Positions 34,893 through 43,736 of a DNA stretch of 49,347 nucleotides are shown here, piece after piece (position 1 is the first letter of the stretch; each line of letters opens with the position of its first letter). The position numbers and the translations under genes were made by a program. This stretch comes from an uncultured Propionivibrio sp. (lineage in GTDB: Bacteria; Pseudomonadota; Gammaproteobacteria; Burkholderiales; Rhodocyclaceae), in contig CALAIL010000040.1 of assembly GCA_937923255.1 (NCBI GenBank), positions 1-49,347 of the forward strand, in the 5' to 3' direction. The notes below the pieces were generated by a model, which was not told the origin of the DNA, did not search any database, and worked only from the letters and a program-made list of their open reading frames with translations.

Positions 34893-35440
34893 CAGGCGCT
34901 TGGAGCTGGAAGGAGCCCGGAAGCGTGATGCCGCATGTTTATTGGGATCACAGGACAAATGCCTGGTCAGCCTGCTGTTCGCGGGTCACGGATGCCAGCG
35001 CATGCGCGGTTTTCGGGATTCCAGCACAATTTCCACACGGCGGACGGCGGCTGTGCCGTCCGCCGATATGTTTCATTACCCGCTTCGTTGCCATTGCCGT
35101 GCGGTTTTTCTCACGCTCCCGGCAACATCCGGACACCTTGCATATGGCACATGCCGCGGCGCGCCGTAAAAAACATCACCTGACCTATTTACATTCTTAG
35201 AGAAAGCCGGAATTTGCTATCGCCAAGCGATTGCGTGACCGCATATACGGCAAGGCAAACAAGGCCATCCTGGATGTAAAGATTGGGCTAAAAAACAAAT
35301 AAAACCCAATACAGCCCCGGCAATAACAGGTCGGGGTCGGAACGCCGCTCAACGCGGCCAAAAAACGGCGCCGTCGCCGATGAATTCCGACAATTCGGAA
35401 ACGGAATGGCCCTCAATCCCTATTTCAAGGAGGAAACATC
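34893..35440. other. Intergenic region between meaB and the first receptor gene
   Basis: About 550 bp without a gene. It holds the hairpin at 35038-35065, an ATTGGG/CCCAAT inverted repeat around 35282-35310, small GC hairpins near 35350-35370 and a strong AAGGAGG site before the receptor at 35441. No Fur box and no cobalamin aptamer are visible. The part from 34921 to about 35040 faintly resembles the 40-bp repeat family (for example CGGGATTCCAGCACAA). Confidence 0.4.
35038..35065 (+). terminator. GC-rich hairpin after meaB
   Basis: CGGCGGACGGC (35038-35048) and GCCGTCCGCCG (35055-35065) form a perfect 11-bp stem with a 6-nt loop, 145 nt past the meaB stop. No long T run follows, so termination is likely but not certain. 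Confidence 0.6.
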
Positions 35441-37612
35441 ATGGGGCATTTATTACGTTCCGTTGACGGTTTGCGAATTCGGCATCCCTCAATTCCAGGC
35501 GGCTTGTCGGGCAACACGCAGGCGCACATGCCCTGTCCGTTGCGCACAATGCCGCTCGCCGGCGCACTATTTGCCGCACTGGCGGGCGCGGCGCTCGCCA
35601 CCTCCGCCAATGCACAGGAAACCGTGCTCGGCACCGTCGACGTGCGCAGCACGCGCGATACCGCCACGCTTCACCTCGACCAGCCGACACAAAGCGGCAG
35701 CCGCACCGGCGTCACGGCAAAAGAACTGCCCGCCAGCATGGCAATCATCGACAGCGAAACGATACGCGAGCGCGGCGATACCCAGATGCGGGATACGCTC
35801 AGCCGGACAGTCGGCCTGACCGACACCGGCCGCCTGTCGTTTTCAAGCCGCGGCTTTACCGGGGAGACCTCGGTTGGTATCGCCGACGACGGCATACGCG
35901 TCACGCCAGGCGCTCAGACCTACCCAGGCAACACTTGGGGCTATGAGCGTTTCGATATTTCCCGCGGTTCGGCCTCTGTCGTCTATGGCACGGGAACGGT
36001 CGGCGCGATGATCAACGCCATCCGCAAAGAGCCGAGCCGGACACGCAGCTACGAATTGATGGCGGGACTGGGTACCGATGGCCACAAACAGATCGGCGTC
36101 GGCGGCGCCGGGCCGATTGGAGAAATCGCCAGCTACCGGATCGACGTCTACGGACACAATGACAGGGGCTTCCGCGAGCTGGGCAATTCGCGCGGCGGCA
36201 AGCTGATGAGCCGGCTGCGGCTGCAGCCAAACTCCGACCTGCGTATCGACCTGACCGCCGACTACAGCCTCGAACATCCCGAGCGCTACTGGGGCACCCC
36301 CTATGGGCCTGACGGCCAGGTACCCAGGGCATTGCGCAAAAAGAATTACAACATCAACGACGCGCAAATGCGTTACGAGGACACGCGGCTGCGCGCCAAG
36401 GTCGACTGGCAGGTCAACGACTGGCTGGGGCTGAGCAACGAAGTCTATTTTCTCGAATCGGATCGCCTCTGGAAAAACGTAGAAAACTACAAGCTCGACC
36501 TGAGGACCGATACCGTGACGCGGACAAGTTACGTCTATGCCCATCACGACCACGATCAGCGTGGCAACCGCCTGGAAGCGAGGATCAACACGGCCGGCCA
36601 TCGCGCCGTCCTCGGCTGGGAAATGACCAAGGTCGATTTTCGCCATACGAACAGTTCGCCCTATGGCGGTTCCTCGATCGTTTCAGCCAGTAATCCGGAT
36701 CACGGCGTCTGGAACAGCCCCGATCCAATCCGCCCTGTTTTCGACACCAGTACGGATATCGACTCTGTCTATACCGAAGACGCCTGGCAGATCAACGATC
36801 GCTGGCTGCTGATGGCCGGCATCCGCCGGGACTTCATCCGCATTTTGCGTCATGAACTGGCTACGGGTGGCGATTTCCCGCATTCGCTCAATGGCACCGC
36901 CTGGCGGCTCGGTCTCACCCACCATCTGACGCGCGACACCAGTCTTTATGGTCAGGTGAGCGTCGGCCACGACCCGACCACGACCCTGTCTTATATGGGC
37001 AGGACAAAATATCGCCTGACCACGGGGCGGCAGGCCGAAGTCGGCCTCAAGCAGACGTTGGACGGCGGCCTCGGCGAATGGACGGCGGCACTCTACCGCA
37101 TCGAGAAGGACGACATCATCACGCGCGACCCGAACAATTCGGCGCTCTCCGTCCAGGGCGGTAGTATTCATTCGCAGGGGGTCGAGCTGTCGGCAAGTAT
37201 CTCGCCAACCAGAAACTGGCGCTTCGACGGCAACTACACCTACCTCGTCGCGGAATATGATGAGCTGAACGAAGCCGTCGGCGGCCGCAGCGTTTCACGC
37301 GCGGGCAATACGCCATCCAACGTGCCACAGCATGTCGCCAATCTATGGGGCCACTATCGCTTTGGGCAATGGCAGGCCTCGCTTGGCCTGCGTCACGTCG
37401 GCAAGCGCTATAGCGACAACGCCAATACCCTCAAGCTGAAACCCTATACCGTCGCCGACGCCAGCCTGGCCTGGCATTACGACAGCAGAACCACGTTCCG
37501 CCTGCTCGCCCGCAATTTGGCCGACAAGATGTATGTAAAAACCGGATCCGGAATCCGAGGCTCGTTGGGAAGCCCGCGCCGCTTTGATCTGATCGCCGAA
37601 ATGAAGTTTTAA
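35441..37612 (+). CDS. TonB-dependent outer-membrane receptor (siderophore type)
   Basis: A 723-residue receptor. An unusually long N-terminal region precedes a signal peptide (core LAGALFAALAGAALATSANA, cleavage near 60). The plug (about 75-190) includes RDTLSRTVGLTDTGRLSFSS, a DGIRVTPGAQTYPGN loop and ISRGSASVVYGTGTVGAMIN. The barrel ends in RFDLIAEMKF with a terminal aromatic residue. The length and the plug resemble ferric-siderophore receptors of the FhuA/FcuA class. An AAGGAGG site precedes the start. The next gene, PepSY-TM, begins 4 nt after its stop, a pairing common for iron-chelate uptake. The ligand is not identifiable; corrinoid is possible given the cbiZ cluster downstream. Confidence 0.88.
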   Translation: MGHLLRSVDGLRIRHPSIPGGLSGNTQAHMPCPLRTMPLAGALFAALAGAALATSANAQETVLGTVDVRSTRDTATLHLDQPTQSGSRTGVTAKELPASMAIIDSETIRERGDTQMRDTLSRTVGLTDTGRLSFSSRGFTGETSVGIADDGIRVTPGAQTYPGNTWGYERFDISRGSASVVYGTGTVGAMINAIRKEPSRTRSYELMAGLGTDGHKQIGVGGAGPIGEIASYRIDVYGHNDRGFRELGNSRGGKLMSRLRLQPNSDLRIDLTADYSLEHPERYWGTPYGPDGQVPRALRKKNYNINDAQMRYEDTRLRAKVDWQVNDWLGLSNEVYFLESDRLWKNVENYKLDLRTDTVTRTSYVYAHHDHDQRGNRLEARINTAGHRAVLGWEMTKVDFRHTNSSPYGGSSIVSASNPDHGVWNSPDPIRPVFDTSTDIDSVYTEDAWQINDRWLLMAGIRRDFIRILRHELATGGDFPHSLNGTAWRLGLTHHLTRDTSLYGQVSVGHDPTTTLSYMGRTKYRLTTGRQAEVGLKQTLDGGLGEWTAALYRIEKDDIITRDPNNSALSVQGGSIHSQGVELSASISPTRNWRFDGNYTYLVAEYDELNEAVGGRSVSRAGNTPSNVPQHVANLWGHYRFGQWQASLGLRHVGKRYSDNANTLKLKPYTVADASLAWHYDSRTTFRLLARNLADKMYVKTGSGIRGSLGSPRRFDLIAEMKF

Positions 37613-37615
37613 AAA

Positions 37616-39145
37616 ATGTTCAAAACACCGGCCGCATTGCTGCGCATCCTCCATCTCTTCCATCGTTGGTCGGGCATCGTACTGGGCGCCTTGGTATTGG
37701 CCTGGTTCGTTTCCGGAATCATCATGGTATTCGTGGCTCGCCCGCGCTGGAGCGAGGAGGAGCGGCTGGCGGCGCTGCCTTTGCTGACGGCCGACCTCAC
37801 GCAGACGGCGCACGCTGCATGGCAGCCGCCCTGGGAGGCCTGGCGCGCGCTTGGGCGGGATGACCTGCCCGAAAGCGTGCGCCTGCATCGGATCGGCGAA
37901 CGCAGTGTATACCGTTTCCAGACCCGCGACCCCGCCTTGCTGACGGTCGATGCCGCGGACGGACGGCGCCTGACGGCGGAAGACTTCACCGCCGAAGCCG
38001 CCATCCGTCGTGCGCTTGAAGCCAGTGCCGCAAAAACCGGTCGCCATGCAGACGCCTCCAATGCAGCCGGTCTCGGCAGCCCGGCGCCCGCCGTTACGCT
38101 CATCGCGCGCGATCAATGGACGGTCACGGCGCGCTTTGATCCGTTGCGTCCGTTTTACCGCGTCGAGCTCAATGATGCCGACGGCCAGACCTTCTACGTA
38201 TCAAGGCAAACCGGCGAAGTCGTTCTCGACATGACACGCGCCGAACGCCTTTGGAACTGGTTCGGCACGACCGTCCATTGGATTTACATCACCCCGCTGC
38301 GCGCCGCGCCGAAAGTCTGGCGGCAAGTCGTCATCTGGCTGAGCTTCGCTGCCCTGCTGATGGCGATTTCCGGCCTTTGGCTGGGCATCCAGCGCCTGCG
38401 CATCAGACAACCTTATCCGGGCAGGCGCTTTTCGCCCTATCGTGACGGCTGGAAACTCTGGCACCACTGGCTGGGGCTGGCCGGCAGCGTTTTCCTGATC
38501 GCCTGGTTGTTCAGCGGCTGGATTTCGATGGCGCCATTGGGCCTGCTTCGGGGCGGACAACTATCCATTGAGGAAAGGCAGTGGCTGACTGGCGGCGCGC
38601 TCGATGCCGAGCTTTTGCAACATGCCCCACCGCATGAATTGCCCGCAGATGTGCGGGAAATCCGCTGGCTGCGTTTTGCCGGTCAACCGCTCATCCTGCT
38701 GCAAAGCACGGAAACATCGCGCCTGGTCGCCCCCGGCACAGACAAACCACCATTTGCCAGGCTTTCACTGGAAGAAATTGCCAAGCGCGCGGCCGGCTTA
38801 TTGCCGGATGCCCGCATCCACACGGCCGAATGGCTGGAGAAACCAGACAGCGAATACTACCCGCGCCGGCATCGGGCGCTCACACTACCTGTCGTGCGCA
38901 TCCGTTTTGATGATGCCAACGGGACGGCCTACTACATCAATCCGGCCAACGGCAGCGTCGTGCGCAAGATCGACGATAACAGTCGGCGCTACCGCTGGCT
39001 ATTCAGCGCCTTGCACCGCTTCGATTTTCCACCACTCGACTTCTGGGAAAACGGGCGCATCGCCCTCATTCTCGTCACCTCGGCGATCGGCATCGCACTT
39101 TGCATCGGCGCAGGCGTGCTGGCCTGGAAACGTTTCCGGCGATGA
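37616..39145 (+). CDS. PepSY-TM inner-membrane protein, probable chelate reductase
   Basis: The 509-residue protein has four to five membrane helices and periplasmic PepSY segments. Helix-linked His residues occur in LRILHLFHRWSGIVLGALV (N-terminus), FGTTVHWIYITPLRA, WKLWHHWLGLAGSVFLIAW and LFSALHRFDF, the arrangement of PepSY-TM proteins such as FoxB and PiuB. Those relatives bind heme and reduce ferric siderophores in the periplasm. It directly follows a TonB receptor (3-nt gap) and precedes another (76 nt), so it likely processes the ligand brought by one of them. Reduction of a cobalt corrinoid is a further possibility, but that is inference. Confidence 0.82.
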   Translation: MFKTPAALLRILHLFHRWSGIVLGALVLAWFVSGIIMVFVARPRWSEEERLAALPLLTADLTQTAHAAWQPPWEAWRALGRDDLPESVRLHRIGERSVYRFQTRDPALLTVDAADGRRLTAEDFTAEAAIRRALEASAAKTGRHADASNAAGLGSPAPAVTLIARDQWTVTARFDPLRPFYRVELNDADGQTFYVSRQTGEVVLDMTRAERLWNWFGTTVHWIYITPLRAAPKVWRQVVIWLSFAALLMAISGLWLGIQRLRIRQPYPGRRFSPYRDGWKLWHHWLGLAGSVFLIAWLFSGWISMAPLGLLRGGQLSIEERQWLTGGALDAELLQHAPPHELPADVREIRWLRFAGQPLILLQSTETSRLVAPGTDKPPFARLSLEEIAKRAAGLLPDARIHTAEWLEKPDSEYYPRRHRALTLPVVRIRFDDANGTAYYINPANGSVVRKIDDNSRRYRWLFSALHRFDFPPLDFWENGRIALILVTSAIGIALCIGAGVLAWKRFRR

Positions 39146-39221
39146 TCCTGCGCTGCAAAACAGGCGAACACAGCATTCAATTGATTTCACAATTTTTACC
39201 AACCAGCAGGGAGAATTCAGC

Positions 39222-41411
39222 ATGCAACGCATACCGAAACACCACCGCATTTTCACCAGGCACCTGCCAGTGAGCACCCTCACCGTGTCACTGGCACTTG
39301 CCTATTTTCCCGCCCAAGCGGCCGAAGAGAGCGAAATTACGCTTGGCGACGTTGTCGTCACGGCCACCGGCAAACCCGAACAGCGCGCGCAGATCGCCGG
39401 CACGGTGCAGGTCATCGACGCTCGCCGCATTGAGGAATCTTCCGCCCGTTCGGTAACCGAACTGCTGGCCGAAAACGCCGTCGGCTTCTTCAGTCAGTGG
39501 ACGCCAGCGCAGACCTCGATCAATATCCGCGGCGGCGCTTCCGACGGGCAAGGGAAAGACTTTCGCAGCCAGGTGCTGGTGCTCGTCAATGGCCGCCGCG
39601 CCGGCACCGCCAATCTTTCCAAGCTCTCGCCCTCGGATGTCGAGCGCGTCGAAATCGTGCGCGGCCCCTCGTCCGTTGTCTATGGCAGCCAGAATATCGG
39701 CGGCATCATCAACATCATCATGAAGAACGGGCGCACGGCGCCAGGCACGCTGCTCGAAGCCTCAGCCGGCTCCTGGGGGCTGTGGCAAGGGCGCGCACAG
39801 ACCGGCGGACAAAGCGGCGCGTTCGACTGGTACGCCGGCGTCACGGCTGGCGCGAGCGGCAATTATCACTCCGGCTCCGGCGGTAGCAAGCTGGCCAATA
39901 CCGACTGGGATCGCCACGGCGTGGCTGCTGGGCTGGGCTGGCAGGTCAACGATAACCACCGGCTGGATCTGTCGCTGCGCGCCGATGGCATCTACGATGC
40001 AGGCTTCCGCGGATCGGGCGCCAACATCCACAGCAAGGATGACCGCAGCAACCGTTCCGCCGACCTCGTCTATTCTGGCAAGCTGCCAGACAACCGTGTG
40101 CGCTGGCTGACGCATGCCTACGCCATCCGCGACATCGACGACTTCAAATGGGCCTCGCCCGTCATCCGCAGCAGCACGGGCAAACCAGCGCGCGGCACCC
40201 GGGTCGACCACAACACGCGCACGCTCGACATCGAAGGCCTGCGCGTGCAGCCTGGTGTAACGCTTTGGCATGGCAACGACCTGCTCGTCGGCTGGGACTG
40301 GGAACATAGCCGCCTGCGTTCCGACCGCTTCCGCCTGGGCGTGCCTGGCAACAATCTCGCACAGGTCGCGCCGCAGGACATCAACCAGAGCGAAACGGTC
40401 AATGCGCTGTATTTCGAGGATTCGCAAAAACTGTTCGACGACCGCCTGGTCATTCGCGGCGGCGTGCGCCGGACCTTCGGCAAGACTTCGCTCGAAAAGA
40501 CGCCGAACCTTTCCGCGCTGCGGCCGCGCAGCCAGAACTATCGCCAGACGACGTATTCCTTCGGCAGCACGTTCAAGGCGACGCAGGCCCTGACGCTGCG
40601 CGCCGGCATCTCGACCGGCTTCCGTGCGCCGACGGCCTCCGAGCTGGCGGCCGATTTCGTCACGCTCGGCGGCGGCCGCATCTTCGGCAACCCCGGCATC
40701 AAGCCGGAAAGCAGCCGCCAGTTCGAAGTCGGCGCAGCCTACGCGGCGCGCGACTGGCAAATCGACCTCGCCCTGTTCCAGAACACGATCCGGGATCGCA
40801 TCATCTCGCGCCTGCGCCCTGGCGTCGCCAACACCTCCGACTACATCAACAACAGCGGCGACATTCTTATCCGCGGCATCGAAATCCAGGCCAACGCCAA
40901 CCTGCTGCCGCTGCTCGGCCACCAGAACACATCCTGGCGCTGGTCGGTCTTTGCCAACGGCGGCTACAACTTCAAGATGCAAGACAAGGGCGTGAGTGCG
41001 ACGGCGAACTCCGATAAGCCGCAGCGCGCCTACCAGTATCAGGCTGCGCTGGGGACGCGCATCGGACAAAGCGGCATCGCGCACCCCTGGTCGCTGCTGG
41101 TCGAAGGCGTTCTGCGCGGGCCGATGTGGTACGACACCGAAGAAAACCTGCACGCCTGGGCGGAACCGAGCCGCAGTTACATCCACTGCAAATCACCGTT
41201 CACCGTGGTCAATCTGCGTGGTGAATTCGGACTGACGCCCAACGTCAAGCTCTTCGCCGCCGTCAACAACCTGTTCAACGTCAACGAACACCCGATCTTT
41301 CTCGGCCTTGATGAGCAGCCGTACAAGCTCAACGCTGCACTGGCCAACGGCGGCCACGGCACCTCGATGCCGGGCCGGATGTTCCGCGTCGGCGTGCGCG
41401 CGCTGTTCTGA
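39222..41411 (+). CDS. TonB-dependent outer-membrane receptor (second of the island)
   Basis: A 729-residue receptor with a signal peptide (MQRIPKHHRIFTRHLPVSTL then a hydrophobic core, cleavage after AQA near 34). The TonB-box-like segment is ITLGDVVVTATGKPEQ. The plug includes SVTELLAENAVGFFSQWTPA, INIRGGASDGQGKD, VLVLVNGRRAGTANLSKL and VEIVRGPSSVVYGSQNIGGI. Late barrel features are TGFRAPTASELAADF, NPGIKPESSRQFEVG and a terminal GVRALF. The ATG at 39222 follows a GGGAGAA site; the open frame that begins upstream overlaps the PepSY-TM gene and is not used. Repeat array C begins at its stop codon. The ligand is unknown. Confidence 0.9.
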   Translation: MQRIPKHHRIFTRHLPVSTLTVSLALAYFPAQAAEESEITLGDVVVTATGKPEQRAQIAGTVQVIDARRIEESSARSVTELLAENAVGFFSQWTPAQTSINIRGGASDGQGKDFRSQVLVLVNGRRAGTANLSKLSPSDVERVEIVRGPSSVVYGSQNIGGIINIIMKNGRTAPGTLLEASAGSWGLWQGRAQTGGQSGAFDWYAGVTAGASGNYHSGSGGSKLANTDWDRHGVAAGLGWQVNDNHRLDLSLRADGIYDAGFRGSGANIHSKDDRSNRSADLVYSGKLPDNRVRWLTHAYAIRDIDDFKWASPVIRSSTGKPARGTRVDHNTRTLDIEGLRVQPGVTLWHGNDLLVGWDWEHSRLRSDRFRLGVPGNNLAQVAPQDINQSETVNALYFEDSQKLFDDRLVIRGGVRRTFGKTSLEKTPNLSALRPRSQNYRQTTYSFGSTFKATQALTLRAGISTGFRAPTASELAADFVTLGGGRIFGNPGIKPESSRQFEVGAAYAARDWQIDLALFQNTIRDRIISRLRPGVANTSDYINNSGDILIRGIEIQANANLLPLLGHQNTSWRWSVFANGGYNFKMQDKGVSATANSDKPQRAYQYQAALGTRIGQSGIAHPWSLLVEGVLRGPMWYDTEENLHAWAEPSRSYIHCKSPFTVVNLRGEFGLTPNVKLFAAVNNLFNVNEHPIFLGLDEQPYKLNAALANGGHGTSMPGRMFRVGVRALF

Positions 41412-41620
41412 GGGTTCAGAGGGAATTCCGGGGCATGTATCCGGTGACCAGAAACCTGACCGACTCTCCAGACAGGCGGCCGGAAGCCCGCGTCCCTTGG
41501 GCGTTTCAGACAGGGCATCGCCAGAACCCTCGCCAATTGGGCGTTTCCAGGCAGGCACCCTGGAAACCCTTATTCCACGCGGGCTCCCGGCCTGCCCGCC
41601 ATCGCAACCGGCGTCTGACT
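41401..41620. repeat. Array C of degenerate 40-bp repeats
   Basis: Units start near 41441, 41480, 41521 and 41560, so spacing is 39-41 bp. CGGAAGCCCGCGTCCCTTGG (41481) parallels the unit at 235 in array A. The following CCAGAACCCTCGCCAATTGG and the TTTCCAGGCAGGCACC tail parallel the TTCAGAGGCACC tail. CCC/GGG inverted repeats recur in each unit. The array begins at the end of the receptor gene. The degree of decay is higher than in arrays A and B. Confidence 0.65.
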
Positions 41621-41850
41621 GCACGTAGCGCAGCAGCGGCTGCACGCGGCGGACTGAACGCCCGCGCTAACTGCCCGGTAAGCAATATTCCAGGCAAAGG
41701 ATGCCGGGCCGCCGCGGATATTGCACAGGCAATGTGCCCTATATTATCGTGCGCTGCCCCATTTCTTTCGCCGGGGCTGCCGCGTTGTATCGCCGGGCAA
41801 AAACCACGGCTCTACCACATGCCTGCCAATCTGCAAGGAGTAATGAACTG
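41621..41850 (+). promoter_or_regulatory. Leader region of the cbiZ operon
   Basis: GCAATATTCC (41682-41691) can pair with GGATATTGC (41716-41724), and GCACA/TGTGC form a second small hairpin just after. No cobalamin aptamer or B12 box is present. An AAGGAG site (41835-41840) decides the cbiZ start at 41851. A promoter is assumed to lie here because of the array and gap upstream. Confidence 0.4.
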
Positions 41851-42786
41851 ATGAGAACCATTAATCACGCGCATTTTTCCCGAACCGAACTCACGCGTTT
41901 GTCCATCGGGCTGTTCGCCAGCCTGGCTTTGTTACTGCCGGCCTGCGCCCCCATCGGCACACACGCCGGCACGGACCAGCCGCCTGCGTCGCAGCTTACG
42001 GAAGCCGCCGCACCGAGCCCGATCGCCGCGCCGCCCCTACCCGCCATACTGCAGGCCGAAGCCGAAATCGTGCGTAGCGAACGCGATGGGCATTGGGAAA
42101 AAACCCTGCTCGTTCGCTTTCCCCAACGCCGAACGACCCTATCCACCTCCGACGGCCTGGTCAATGCCGCGGCGGTCGTCAACCATGCGGCCTCTCCGGC
42201 GCTTTGGGCCAGCCTGCCGGGCGACGAAGGGCGCACCTATCTCGATCGCGTGCAGGCGCGCATGGCCACACGCTTGGGCGTGCGTACGGACGACGTGGTG
42301 AAAACGGGCACCGCCGCTGACATGGACAATCTATCCTTCGTCACCTTGAAACAAGGGCCGTTTATGGTCGCTGCGCTGGTCACGGCCGGCGCCAAAACCA
42401 ATGCCCTGCGCGCCGGCACGGATATGAGCGATTACGTCGAAGGACAAGAACCGCGCGGTACGATCAACATCATCCTGTTGACCAATGCGCGCCTGAGCGT
42501 CGGCGCCATGGCGCAGGCGATGGTCGTGCTGACCGAAGGCAAAACGGCCGCGCTCGAAGACCTCAAGGTGCCGAGCAGCTATACGAAAAACGCACAGGCG
42601 ACGGGCACCGGCACCGACAGCATCATCGTTGTTTCCGGAGCCAGCGACCAGAGTGCCCCGCACGCCACGTATGTGGGCGGCCACAGCATGTTGGGCAGCC
42701 TGATCGGCAAGGCGGCGTATGTCGCCGTCGTCGATGCGCTGGGCAAACAGAACGGCTTCTTCCTGCCGCAGAAGCAGGCGCAATGA
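41851..42786 (+). CDS. cbiZ: CbiZ-family adenosylcobinamide amidohydrolase with lipoprotein signal
   Basis: CbiZ cleaves the aminopropanol arm from adenosylcobinamide to give adenosylcobyric acid, allowing salvage of incomplete or foreign corrinoids. The 311-residue protein carries the family core from about residue 90. It includes ALVTAGAKTNALRAGTDMSD, GTINIILLTNARLSVGAMAQ, TEGKTAALEDLKVPSS and ATGTGTDSIIVVSG. In front is an N-terminal signal: hydrophobic LSIGLFASLALLLPAC, with a lipobox-like LPAC putting Cys32 at the cleavage point, then a Pro/Ala-rich linker. Most CbiZ proteins are cytoplasmic. Export is inferred from sequence. The stop overlaps the nitrilase start (ATGA), and an ABC importer lies 4 kb downstream. 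Confidence 0.9.
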   Translation: MRTINHAHFSRTELTRLSIGLFASLALLLPACAPIGTHAGTDQPPASQLTEAAAPSPIAAPPLPAILQAEAEIVRSERDGHWEKTLLVRFPQRRTTLSTSDGLVNAAAVVNHAASPALWASLPGDEGRTYLDRVQARMATRLGVRTDDVVKTGTAADMDNLSFVTLKQGPFMVAALVTAGAKTNALRAGTDMSDYVEGQEPRGTINIILLTNARLSVGAMAQAMVVLTEGKTAALEDLKVPSSYTKNAQATGTGTDSIIVVSGASDQSAPHATYVGGHSMLGSLIGKAAYVAVVDALGKQNGFFLPQKQAQ

Positions 42787-43736
42787 AGGTCATGAAACGC
42801 CGCCGCGTTGTTTTGGGCGTCGCTGCGCTTTGCCTGGCTGCGCCGGCTAGCGGTGGTGCGCCCGCCGCGCCTGCGCCGACCCCAGTCGACATTGCCGCCA
42901 AGCCGCCCGGTACGATCCGGATTGCACTGCTGCACATGGATGCCCGCCCGGGCGAAGTCGCCCATAACCGCCGCCTCATCGAGCACGCCGTCGAACACGC
43001 CGCCGCCGCGCAGGCTGATTGGCTGGCCACGCCCGAGTTGGCTGAAAGCGGTTATGGATTCGCCAAGCGCATCGGCCTGGAGTGGATCGAAGCCTTTCCC
43101 AGCGCCTGGTTGCAAAGACTTGCGCGACGCGCGCGCCATCACCGTATGGCCTTGTTCATCGGGCTGCCGGAAAAAAACCTGGCCGGCAACATGCTGCACA
43201 ACAGCGTCGCGGTCATCGACCGCCAGGGCAAAATTCTTGGTACGCACCGCAAATACCAGGTGGTCGGCGGGCAAATCGAGCGCTGGGCTACGCCGGGCGT
43301 GCGCAATGCGCCTTTTGTTCTGGACGGGATTTCCGTCGGCGTGCTCGTCTGCGCCGATGCCTACCGCCCGGAACTGGCCGGACGCCTGCGGGCGCTGGGC
43401 GCGCAAATCCTGATTTCTCCCGCCAACTGGCCGCCCGTGCCCGGCATGGGGCCGGAGGGTTACTGGGAAGCGCGCACGGCCGAAACCGGCGTGCCGCTGA
43501 TCGTTAACAACCGCACCGGCAATGAACCCGACCTGGATTTCCGCCTTGGCGAAAGCGTTGTCGCACAGGATGGCAAGCGCCTCTTTTCCTTCACTTTTCC
43601 GGAAACGCGGCTGATTTTTCTCGACTGGGACGGTGCGCGTGGCTTTACTGCGGCGGGAGACATGCCGCTGTCCACACAGCGGCCAATACCCACGCCATCC
43701 GCGCCCACGGCTGTCGCGCGCCCCGAAGCGCAATGA
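42783..43736 (+). CDS. Exported nitrilase-superfamily amidase
   Basis: The 317-residue carbon-nitrogen hydrolase has the complete Glu-Lys-Cys triad: Glu85 (WLATPELAESGY), Lys157 (THRKYQVVGG) and Cys190 (GVLVCADAYRPE). The N-terminus MKVMKRRRVVLGVAALCLAA is a signal peptide with an arginine cluster, possibly Tat, followed by an Ala/Pro linker to about residue 40. This would place it in the periplasm, unusual for the superfamily apart from Lnt-type proteins. Its start overlaps the cbiZ stop and its end overlaps the methyltransferase start, both by 4 nt. It may hydrolyse amide side chains of the corrinoid or another chelate; this is inference. Confidence 0.82.
   Translation: MKVMKRRRVVLGVAALCLAAPASGGAPAAPAPTPVDIAAKPPGTIRIALLHMDARPGEVAHNRRLIEHAVEHAAAAQADWLATPELAESGYGFAKRIGLEWIEAFPSAWLQRLARRARHHRMALFIGLPEKNLAGNMLHNSVAVIDRQGKILGTHRKYQVVGGQIERWATPGVRNAPFVLDGISVGVLVCADAYRPELAGRLRALGAQILISPANWPPVPGMGPEGYWEARTAETGVPLIVNNRTGNEPDLDFRLGESVVAQDGKRLFSFTFPETRLIFLDWDGARGFTAAGDMPLSTQRPIPTPSAPTAVARPEAQ

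Noticed and set aside
34893..35440. A second cobalamin riboswitch before the first receptor
   Set aside because: I searched for the B12 box and the GGGAA/GCCACTG core blocks and found none.
38604..39221. N-terminal extension that would fuse extra sequence onto the second receptor
   Set aside because: It reads the PepSY-TM gene out of frame; the receptor's own signal peptide starts at the ATG at 39222.
39762..41186. 474-residue minus-strand frame opposite the second receptor
   Set aside because: Shadow frame; the receptor on the plus strand has full plug and barrel motifs.
41621..41850. Cobalamin riboswitch before cbiZ
   Set aside because: Only small hairpins are present; conserved aptamer blocks are missing.
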